From positions 1 through 64,000 of the forward strand of contig CAINDP010000082.1 in the NCBI GenBank assembly GCA_903847405.1: a stretch of 64,000 nt of DNA. The letters are read 5' to 3'. Source of the DNA: an uncultured Myxococcales bacterium. Lineage in GTDB: Bacteria > Myxococcota_A > UBA9042 > DTJE01. The position numbers and the translations under genes are program-made. The notes under the pieces are model-generated. The model saw nothing but the letters and a program-made list of their open reading frames with translations, ran no database searches and was not told the origin of the DNA. Positions 17,716 to 26,000 of the stretch are shown in pieces (the stretch's first letter is position 1; every line of letters begins with the position of its first letter).

Positions 17716-19257
17716 TCAGTGCCGGAAATGCCGCCGGCCCGTGAACACCATCGCGATGCCCAGGCGGTTGGCGGCCGCGATGACGTCCGCGTCGCGGACC
17801 GAGCCGCCGGGCTGCGCCACGGCCGTCGCGCCGGCCTTCGCGACTTCCTCCAGCCCGTCCGGGAACGGGAAGAAGGCGTCGGAGCCCACGGACGTGCCCT
17901 GCAGGTCCACCTTCCGGTCCTCGGCCTTCGCGGCGGCCAGGCGGGCGGAGTCCACGCGGCTCATCTGGCCCGCGCCCACGGCGGAGGTCCGGTCGGCCCG
18001 GGCGAACACGATCGCGTTGCTCTTGACGTGCTTGGACACGCGCCACGCCATGTCCAGGGCCGCCCACTCCTCTTCCGTCGGGGCGCGCTGGGTGACGACA
18101 CGACCGCTGCGGACCTCGTCGGCCCGGGGGTCGCTTTCCTGGACCAGCAGCCCGCCGGACACGTGCTTGGCCACCAGCGGCGCGAAGGGCTCGAAGAACG
18201 TGTCGCCCAGTTCCATGATGCGCAGGTTCTTCTTGGCCGCGAACACGGCCAGGGCCCCGGGCGTCATCTGCGGCGCCAGCACGACCTCGTAGAAGTGCTC
18301 GGCCAACCGCGTCGCCAGGGCCTCGTCCACCAGGCCGTTCAGGGCCACGATGCCGCCGAAAGCCGACACGGGGTCGGTCGCCAGGGCCTTTTCGTAGGCG
18401 CCCGCCAGCGACGTCGCGTCCGTGCCCGCGCCGCTGGGGTTGGTGTGCTTGATGATCGCCACGGCCGGCCCGTCGAATTCCCGGACCAGTTGCCAGGCGG
18501 CTTCCATGTCCACGAGGTTGTTGAACGACAGCGCCTTGCCCTGGCGCTGCATGGCGCCCAGGATGCCCGACGCGCCGCCGGCGGGAAGGTACACGGCCGC
18601 CTTCTGGTGCGGGTTTTCACCGTAGCGCAGGTCCTGGGCCTTGGTGCCGCCCAGGAACAGCACGCCCGGCAGGCCGCCCTCGGCCGCGGCGCCGAAGTGG
18701 GACGCCACCGCGGTGTCGTAGGCGCCCGTGTGGGCGAAGACCTTCACCATCAGGCGCTTGCGGGTCGCCAGCGTCGTGTCGCCGTCCGCCTTCAGTTCCG
18801 CCAGCACCGGCCCGTAGTCCGCCGGGTCCACCACGACCGTCACGCGTTCGTGGTTCTTGGCCGCCGCGCGGATCATCGTGGGCCCGCCGATGTCGATGTT
18901 CTCGACGGCCTCCTCCTCGGTGACGCCGGGCTTCGCGATCGTGGCCTGGAACGGGTACAGGTTCACCGCGACCAGGTCCACGTAGTCGATGTGCAGGTCT
19001 TCCAGCGTCTGGCGGTGGGACGGGGTCCCCTTCGCCAGCATGCCGGCCATCACGGCCGGGTGCAGCGTCTTGACGCGGCCCTCCAGGCACTCGGGGAACC
19101 CGGTGACCTGGCTGACGTCCGTCGCGGGAACGCCCGCCTCGCGCAGCGCCTTCGCGGTGCCGCCGGTGGAAACGACCTGGAAGCCCAGGTCCACCAGCCC
19201 GCGGCAGAAGTCCACGACGCCGGTCTTGTCCGAAACACTCACGATCGCGCGCTTCAT
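17716..19257 (-). CDS. purH: Bifunctional AICAR transformylase/IMP cyclohydrolase PurH
   Basis: 513 residues from the ATG at 19257. MKRAIVSVSDKTGVVDFCRGL opens the IMP cyclohydrolase (MGS-like) domain, with GRVKTLHP and NLYPF. The AICAR transformylase domain holds RYGENPHQKAAVY, the catalytic IIKHTNPSGAG (Lys-His) and a C-terminal DAFFPFPDGLE. It catalyses the last two steps of IMP synthesis. The ATG overlaps the stop of the upstream lipoprotein gene as ATGA, so expression is coupled. Confidence 0.97.
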   Translation of the reverse strand: MKRAIVSVSDKTGVVDFCRGLVDLGFQVVSTGGTAKALREAGVPATDVSQVTGFPECLEGRVKTLHPAVMAGMLAKGTPSHRQTLEDLHIDYVDLVAVNLYPFQATIAKPGVTEEEAVENIDIGGPTMIRAAAKNHERVTVVVDPADYGPVLAELKADGDTTLATRKRLMVKVFAHTGAYDTAVASHFGAAAEGGLPGVLFLGGTKAQDLRYGENPHQKAAVYLPAGGASGILGAMQRQGKALSFNNLVDMEAAWQLVREFDGPAVAIIKHTNPSGAGTDATSLAGAYEKALATDPVSAFGGIVALNGLVDEALATRLAEHFYEVVLAPQMTPGALAVFAAKKNLRIMELGDTFFEPFAPLVAKHVSGGLLVQESDPRADEVRSGRVVTQRAPTEEEWAALDMAWRVSKHVKSNAIVFARADRTSAVGAGQMSRVDSARLAAAKAEDRKVDLQGTSVGSDAFFPFPDGLEEVAKAGATAVAQPGGSVRDADVIAAANRLGIAMVFTGRRHFRH

Positions 19258-20027
19258 GGGGTACCTCCAGCCTTCGGAACGAAGGTGATGTTGTCCAGCA
19301 GGATGACGCCCGATCCGACGTCGCCCTGGTCCTTGCGATCGATCCGGATCCCGACCTGCTTGCCCTTTTTTCGATCGAACATCGGGTGCAGCACCTTGTC
19401 GAACCGGACCTCGTACCGGACCCATTCCTTCCCGGCGGCCAGGGGCGGCGTTTCGCCGGTATAGCCCTGCATCGCCGCGTCGTAGGGATCCAGTTCCGTG
19501 ACCTCGAACTTGACCTTGTGGGTGTCCGCGTCCCCGGACTTCAGCAGGAACACGATGCTATCAAAGGCGCTGATGTCCACGGGCTTCGGCTTGCCCTTGT
19601 CGCCCGCCAGGTACTCGAAGGTGCCGCACTGGGAGTTGGACATGGGCAGGCCGAACTCGACCTTCAGGCGCCGGCTGCCGCCCTCGTCGGCGACGGACAG
19701 TGCGCACTTGCCGCCGCGGTAGGCCCACGCGTCCCAGAAGCCCCCCCAGAGGGTCTTGCGGGGATCGAACGTCCCCTCGTAGTCGTTGAACGCCTTCCAG
19801 CCCGCGGGCGCCGGGTCCGGCCACACGGGCTCGACCTTCGGGGCGGGCTTCGGGGCGTCCGCCGGCTTCGCGTCGGGTGTCGTGGCGGCCGCGGCCACCG
19901 GGGTTCCCGAGGCCTTCGCCGGGGCGTCGGTCTTGCCGGCGCAGGCGGCCATCATCATCGCGATGGCGATGGCGAGGGCGAACGCGAGCCTCAAGGAGGT
20001 CGGGAGCGGGCGTTTCGGGGTCGTCAT
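19254..20027 (-). CDS. Lipoprotein with a C-terminal carbohydrate-binding-like (CIA30/CBM-type) domain
   Basis: 257 residues. ATG 20027 is chosen because GAGG lies eight bases upstream; ATG 20033 is in frame but only two bases from it. A signal peptide ends in a lipobox near MMAAC, followed by an Ala/Pro-rich linker (about 25-65) and a beta-rich domain with DPRKTLWGGFWDAWAYRGG, FDSIVFLLKSGDADTHKVKF and GVILLDNITFVP. That pattern is seen in galactose-binding-like sandwiches such as CIA30 and CBM11. It is probably anchored in the envelope. Why an exported protein leads a purine operon is unclear. Confidence 0.8.
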   Translation of the reverse strand: MTTPKRPLPTSLRLAFALAIAIAMMMAACAGKTDAPAKASGTPVAAAATTPDAKPADAPKPAPKVEPVWPDPAPAGWKAFNDYEGTFDPRKTLWGGFWDAWAYRGGKCALSVADEGGSRRLKVEFGLPMSNSQCGTFEYLAGDKGKPKPVDISAFDSIVFLLKSGDADTHKVKFEVTELDPYDAAMQGYTGETPPLAAGKEWVRYEVRFDKVLHPMFDRKKGKQVGIRIDRKDQGDVGSGVILLDNITFVPKAGGTP

Positions 20028-20051
20028 GGCCATGGCCTCGTCTGGGAGTCA

Positions 20052-20067
20052 CCGCAAGCGCTTGCGG
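20052..20067. promoter_or_regulatory. Perfect 16-base palindrome resembling a LacI/PurR-type operator
   Basis: CCGCAAGCGCTTGCGG is perfectly self-complementary and has the AAnCGnTT core of LacI-family operators. It differs from the E. coli PurR site CGCAAACGTTTGCG at only the two symmetric positions next to the centre. It lies between the lipoprotein-purH-purD operon and deoB, just upstream of the proposed deoB -35. No LacI-family gene occurs in the window. Confidence 0.6.
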
Positions 20068-20076
20068 GCGAACCAT

Positions 20077-20106
20077 TTGACCGGTGCCGGGTTCGCGCCG
20101 AATATA
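20077..20106 (+). promoter_or_regulatory. Possible promoter for a leaderless deoB transcript
   Basis: TTGACC (20077-20082) is followed 18 bases later by the AT-rich AATATA (20101-20106). Transcription would start close to the deoB ATG at 20113, which lacks a Shine-Dalgarno sequence. Confidence 0.4.
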
Positions 20107-20112
20107 CCGCCC

Positions 20113-21309
20113 ATGAGCAACCCGGACAAGCGGTTCCAACGAGTCTTCTGGCTGGTCCTGGACAGCGTCGGGGTCGGAGCGATGCCCGACGCGGGCCGGT
20201 ATGGCGACGTCGGGGCGGACACGCTGGGCAACACGGCACGGGCGGTCGGCGGCCTGCACCTGCCGAACCTGGGGCGCCTGGGCCTGGGGAACCTCCACGC
20301 CGTTTCGGGCGTGCCCCCGGTGGCCGCCCCCGACGGGTACTTCGCGCGCCTCGCGGAGGCCTCGCCCGGCAAGGACACGTCCACCGGCCACTGGGAAATG
20401 GCGGGCGTCGTGCTGGACCGGCCCTTCGCGACCTTCACGGACACGGGCTTCCCGGCCGATCTGATGGAGGCCTTCCGGCGCGAATCCGGGTTCGAATGGA
20501 TGGGCAACGTCGCGGCCAGCGGGACGGAAATCATCGAGCGCTGGGGCCAGGAGCACCAGCGCACGGGGAAGCTGATCGTCTACACCAGCGCGGACTCGGT
20601 GTTCCAGATCGCGGCCCACGAGGACACCGTCCCGTTGCCGTGCCTGTACGCCGCCTGCGAGGTGGCCCGGCGCCTGCTGGATCCGTACCACGTGGCCCGC
20701 GTCATCGCCCGGCCCTTCGTGGGCACCCCGGGGGACTACCGGCGCACCTACAACCGCCGGGATTTTTCGATGGCGCCGCCGCGGCCCACCGTGCTGGACC
20801 ACCTGGTGGCGGCGGGCCTGCCCGTGGTGGGCGTCGGCAAGATTTCGGACATCTTCGCGGGACGCGGCGTGACCGAATCGATCCATACCGAGGGGAACGC
20901 CGACGGCCTGCGTCGCAGCGAGGAAGCCCTTCGCCGGGGCCTGCCGGGGCTGGTCTACACGAACCTGGTGGACTTCGACATGCTGTACGGCCATCGCCGC
21001 GACGCGGTCGGATACGCCCGGGCCCTGGAGGAGGTGGACGCCTTCCTGCCGGCGCTGCTGGACGCGGCGGGCCCCGGGTGCCTGGTGTTGATCACCGCGG
21101 ACCACGGCTGTGACCCGACCGCGACGTGGTCCACCGATCACACGCGGGAATACGTGCCCCTGCTGGCCTGGCACGCGGGCATTCCGGCGGGCGGCGGCAG
21201 GGACCTGGGCCTGCGCACGACGTTCGCCGACATGGGCGCCACGGTGGCGGAGGCCCTCGGGGTGGCGCCGGCCGAGGGGGGCTGCGCGATCGGCGCGATC
21301 CTGCGGTAG
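20113..21309 (+). CDS. deoB: Phosphopentomutase DeoB
   Basis: 398 residues, typical of the family. It interconverts ribose or deoxyribose 1- and 5-phosphates in nucleoside salvage, using two Mn2+ ions and an alkaline-phosphatase-like fold. Visible are VLDSVGVGAMPDA (metal Asp), GKDTSTGHWEM (phosphorylated Thr), YTSADSVFQIAAHED, RDFSMAPP, KISDIFAGRG and LITADHGCDPT. The ATG at 20113 has no ribosome binding site upstream, which fits leaderless expression. It is divergent from the purine operon across a shared regulatory region. Confidence 0.97.
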   Translation: MSNPDKRFQRVFWLVLDSVGVGAMPDAGRYGDVGADTLGNTARAVGGLHLPNLGRLGLGNLHAVSGVPPVAAPDGYFARLAEASPGKDTSTGHWEMAGVVLDRPFATFTDTGFPADLMEAFRRESGFEWMGNVAASGTEIIERWGQEHQRTGKLIVYTSADSVFQIAAHEDTVPLPCLYAACEVARRLLDPYHVARVIARPFVGTPGDYRRTYNRRDFSMAPPRPTVLDHLVAAGLPVVGVGKISDIFAGRGVTESIHTEGNADGLRRSEEALRRGLPGLVYTNLVDFDMLYGHRRDAVGYARALEEVDAFLPALLDAAGPGCLVLITADHGCDPTATWSTDHTREYVPLLAWHAGIPAGGGRDLGLRTTFADMGATVAEALGVAPAEGGCAIGAILR

Positions 21310-21382
21310 GACATTCCTTGTGCGACCTTCCCGGGTATTTCGGATAACCTACATCGCTTTTCTACGATCGAAAGGGGGGACG

Positions 21383-23074
21383 ATGCGTCATGGGACCTTC
21401 CGGATCGCGGCCACGGCCGTGTTCCTGCTGGCGTCCTGCGGAGGGGGCGGAACGAACGGCCAGCCGGACGTGGCCGGCGCGGACGTGTCCCTTTTCGACG
21501 TGCAGCAGGATCCGGGGAACCTGGACGATGCGACGGCGGATCGCGGGCCGAACGCGGACCCCGGGATGACCGATGAAGCCGGCGTGGACCCGGGCGGGAC
21601 GGATGTCGTGGCCGTCGATCTGCCGGAGGACGTGGTTCCGGACGCTCCCGAGTGCGCGTCGGACGAGGCGTGCGAAGGACGCGTCACCGGGCTGGGGATC
21701 TGCCGGGTCCCCCGGTGCGAAGGCGGATTGTGCGTGGCGGGCACCGCGGCGGAAGGCGCCTCGTGCCAGGACGGCAGCGCCTGCACCGACGGCGACACCT
21801 GCGCCGGGGGGGCCTGCGTCGCGGGTCCGGCCCGGAACTGCGACGACGGCAGCCTGTGCACGCTGGACCTGTGCGACCCGGCTACCGGGTGCGGGCACCC
21901 GTTCCTGGAAGGGCCCTGCGACGACGGGTCGAAGTGCACCCTGGAGGATGCCTGCGTCGCGGGAGCCTGTGTCGGGACCACCGCGTCCTGCGACGACGGG
22001 AACCCGTGTACCCAGGACGGATGCGATCGGGCGACGGGATGCACCCACGTCGCGCTGGACGGGGGCGCCTGCGACGACGGCAGCGCCTGTGCGACCGACA
22101 CGGCCTGCGTGGCCGGGCAGTGCAAGGGGACCGCCCTGGACTGCGACGACCACGAATCCTGCACCGTGGATACCTGCGAACCCGCGACCGGCTGCCGGCA
22201 CGAACCGGCGCCGACGGGCGGTTGCGACGACGGAAACGACTGCACCATCGACGACCGCTGCGACGAGGGTGCCTGCGCGGGTACGCCGCGGGACTGTGAC
22301 GACGGCCTCCCCTGCACCGACGATTCCTGCGTCACCGGCCAGGGATGCGTCCACGTCTACGGCACCGGGGCGTGCGACGACCTGAACCCCTGCACCCTGG
22401 CCGATACGTGTGCCGGGGGGACCTGCCGGGGCAATGCGATGACGTGTGACTCCCCGCCGCCGAACGAATGCGACGGCGACCGCATGATCTCGCGCGCTGC
22501 CGTGGGGGTCTGCGCGGCCGGGACGTGCGAATACGCGACCCAGATCGTGGACTGCCCCCAGGGCTGCCAGGCCGGGAAGTGCCTGGGCGACCCCTGCGCA
22601 GGGATCGACTGCACCGGGTCGCCCGGCGCGTGCTTCCAGGCACCGGGCACCTGCCTCGACGGATCCTGCACGTGGGCCTTCCTGGACCGGACGGCCTGCG
22701 ACGACGCGAACCCGTGCACCGCCGACGACGCCTGTACCGGCGGCGTGTGCGCCGGTGCGCCGGTACCCTGCAACCAGCCGCCTCCGGACACCTGCGCCGA
22801 TGCCCGCACCCTGCTGTCGCACAGCCGGGAGGGGACCTGTGCGGCCGCCACGGGCCTGTGCGCCTACCCGACGACCCCGCTGGCCTGTGCCGGCGGGTGC
22901 GTGGACGGGATCTGCCTGGACACGCTCGGCCTCCTGCAGGCCGACCTGGTTCCCGGCGGGCGGGCGGACCTTTCCGACGGGGCGAATTCGCTGCCGTGCG
23001 TCCTGCCGGGCTGGGCCGGGACGGTGCGGATCGAATCGCCGAACTACCAGGTGACTGCCGGCTTCGAGCCGTAG
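21383..23074 (+). CDS. Cysteine-rich repeat lipoprotein (Dictyostelium-repeat type)
   Basis: 563 residues; ATG at 21383 after AAGGGGGGA. The signal peptide MRHGTFRIAATAVFLLASC ends in a lipobox. An acidic Asp/Val-rich linker (about 25-90) is followed by some 15 cysteine-rich units of the form CDDGNPCTQDGCD-x-GC, spaced 20-40 residues apart, like the slime-mould repeat family common in Myxococcota. A short non-repeat tail (about 520-563) ends in YQVTAGFEP. It is probably surface-anchored and disulfide-bonded; function unknown. The next gene begins 13 bases on, so the two are likely co-transcribed. Confidence 0.85.
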   Translation: MRHGTFRIAATAVFLLASCGGGGTNGQPDVAGADVSLFDVQQDPGNLDDATADRGPNADPGMTDEAGVDPGGTDVVAVDLPEDVVPDAPECASDEACEGRVTGLGICRVPRCEGGLCVAGTAAEGASCQDGSACTDGDTCAGGACVAGPARNCDDGSLCTLDLCDPATGCGHPFLEGPCDDGSKCTLEDACVAGACVGTTASCDDGNPCTQDGCDRATGCTHVALDGGACDDGSACATDTACVAGQCKGTALDCDDHESCTVDTCEPATGCRHEPAPTGGCDDGNDCTIDDRCDEGACAGTPRDCDDGLPCTDDSCVTGQGCVHVYGTGACDDLNPCTLADTCAGGTCRGNAMTCDSPPPNECDGDRMISRAAVGVCAAGTCEYATQIVDCPQGCQAGKCLGDPCAGIDCTGSPGACFQAPGTCLDGSCTWAFLDRTACDDANPCTADDACTGGVCAGAPVPCNQPPPDTCADARTLLSHSREGTCAAATGLCAYPTTPLACAGGCVDGICLDTLGLLQADLVPGGRADLSDGANSLPCVLPGWAGTVRIESPNYQVTAGFEP

Positions 23075-23087
23075 GGAGGGGAAGGAG

Positions 23088-26000
23088 ATGACGGGAATGG
23101 TTGGGCGCAAGGCATGGCTGGCGGTCGCGGTCCTGGTGCTTCTGTCCGGGGAGGTCGCGGCGGCGGTGCCGTCGATCCTGAATTTCAGCGGACGCCTGGG
23201 GACGGCGGCCGGGGACTTCACGGGTGTCACGAACGTGACGATCACGCTGTACCGGGACCCGACTTCGGTGGACGCCGGGTCGGTCCTGTGGGCCGACACG
23301 GTCGACACCTACGTCGCCGCGGGGCGCTTCCACGTGCTGCTGGGGGCGGACCTGTCGAACCCCCTGCCGTCGAACCTGTACGACGGCGACATCTACGTGG
23401 GCGTGCAGGTGGACACGGACCCCGAGATGAAGCCCCGCGTCCGCGTGGCCAGCGTGCCGTTCGCGTTGAGGGCCGAGGATTCCGCGACGATCGACGGCAA
23501 GGGTCCGGACGCCTTCGCGCTGGCCGGCCACCTTCACGCGTTCGCCAACCTGCAGGGGGCCGTGGCCGACACGCAACTCCCGGCGTCCGTCACCCTGGAT
23601 GCCGAACTGGCGGCTGCGATGGCGGGAAAGGCCGATGTCGGCCACGGCCATGACGGCGTGTACGTGGGGGTCGGCCAGGCCGGCAGCGTCGATTCCGACA
23701 TGGTGCAGGACCGCAGCCTCCAGGCCCGGGACTTCGCCGACTGGGGCTGCGCCACGGGGCAGGTCGTGAAATGGACCCTCGGGTCCGGCTGGGGTTGCGG
23801 CGACGACGTGGACGTGAACACGACCTACACGGGGGCGGATTTCGCGGTTTCAGGCCAGGCCTGCCTGGGGGCGGACAAGGTCGCCGGCATCGACCCGGCG
23901 GGGCGGATCCTCTGTGCTCCCGACGTCGACCAGAACACCACCTACGCCGCCGGCACCGGGCTGGTCCTGACCGGGAACTCCTTCGCGGTGGACCAGGCGA
24001 CGATGACCCTGTGGGCCCAGGCCGCGTGCTACGACACCCCGGCGGAACTGTTCGGCGTGCTGGACGCACGGTATGCGGCCGCGGGTCACGATCACGACGC
24101 GGATTACGTGCAGAAGGACCAGGCGGGCAGCATCGGCACCGCGATGCTGGTCGACGGCTCCGTGACCTTCGCGAAGATCGCAGCCCCGGCGCCCTGCGCG
24201 GCGGGCTCGATCCTCAAGCGCAACGCCGGGAACACCGCGTGGGAATGCGCCGTGGACAACGTCGGCACGGCGTACACGGCCGGGACCGGCCTGGCGCTGA
24301 CCGGCAGCGAATTTGCGGTGCAGCAGGCGGCGATCGAGGGCTGGGCCAAGGGAGTCTGTTTCGACAGCGCGGCCGAACTCGCCGGCGCCCTCTCCGGTTG
24401 GGACCAGAACTCCTCGAACGACCTCACGGCCGTGGTGGCCGGCGCCGGCCTGACGGGTGGAGGCACGTCGGGGTCGGTAACGCTGGCCCTTTCCACCACG
24501 GGCGTCGTGGCCGGCGCCTATCCCCGGGCCAACGTGACGGTGGACGCCCAGGGCCGGGTCACCGCGATCGCCGTCGGCGGCAGCATCAACCTGGCAACGG
24601 ACGTCAGCGGCACCCTTTCCACGGGGCAGGGCGGAACCGGCCTTGCGTCGGTGGGCGCGGCCGGATCCGTGCCGTATTCGACGGGCTCCGCCCTGGACTA
24701 CACGGCCGCCGGGAGCGTGGGCGAGGTCCTGCACGCCAATGCCTCCGGCCAGGCCCCGACCTGGGATCCCGTGCAGTTGGGCACCGACACGATCGGCACG
24801 TTGACCGTCGCACGGGGCGGCACGGGCGCGACCACCGCCGGCGGGGCCCGGACGAACCTCGGGGCCGCGGCCGGCGGGGTCAATTCCGACATCACCGCCC
24901 TGCAGGGGCTGAACCAGCAGGCGGCCCTGCTGGTCGGGCCCTACGGCGCCACGGCGGGCCAGACCGGCGAGGCCCGGTTCCTGGAACTGGCCGCGAACGG
25001 GACGAATTTCGTCGGGTTCAAGGCCTCCGACGCGCTGGCCGCATCGACGATGTGGACCCTTCCGGCTGCCGACGGCGCGGCGAACACGGTGCTGAAGACC
25101 GACGGGGCGGGGCACCTGTCCTGGGTCGCGCTGCCCGTCGGGGACATCACGGGCGTTGCGGCAGGCGCGGGACTGGCCGGCGGCGGGGCGACGGGCGACG
25201 TGGCCCTGTCCATCGCGACGGGCGGCGTGACCAACGCGATGCTGGCGAACTCCGTGATCACGGTGACGGCCGGGGCCGGCCTGGCAGGGGGCGGGACGCC
25301 CGGCCTGGGCGGGTCCGTGACGCTGTCGCTGGCCACAACGGCCGTGACGGCCGGGGCCTATACCCGCGCGAACGTCACCGTCGATGCCTACGGCCGGATC
25401 ACCGCCGCCACGAATGGCGCCGCCGTGAACCTCGCCTCGGACATCACCGGGACCCTGCCCGTGGCAGCCGGCGGGACCGGGGCCACCACGGCCGCGGCCG
25501 CCCGTTCCAACCTGGGCGCCGCCGGCAGCGGGAGCAACACCGACATCACCTCGCTGACGGGCCTGACCGAGGCGATCGCGCTGCAGATCGGCACGGGCGA
25601 CCTGCGCTTCCAGGTGGCGCCCGGCAGTTACACCGGGTTCCGGGCCTCGCCCACCAACAGCGGCAACACGGTCATGACCCTGCCCCGGAACAACGGGTCC
25701 CTCGGCAGCGTCCTCAGCACGGATGGCGCCGGCACCCTGTTCTGGGGGACCGACGCGGGCGGGACCGTCACCCAGGTATGGGCGGGCAGCGGGATGATGG
25801 CCGGCGGGCTGGGCATCGACCCGATCACCGGGGGCGTCGTCACGACGATCGGCCAGGTGGCCGTGGACCCGGCGCAGGTGCCCTTCCTGGCCGCCGCAAA
25901 CCTCTTCACGGGCAGCCAGACCCTGCGGGCCGGCGGGCCGCAGTCCCTTCCCCTGGCCGTCCAGGGGGCCGCGGGACAGGAATACCCGCTGCAGGTGTGG

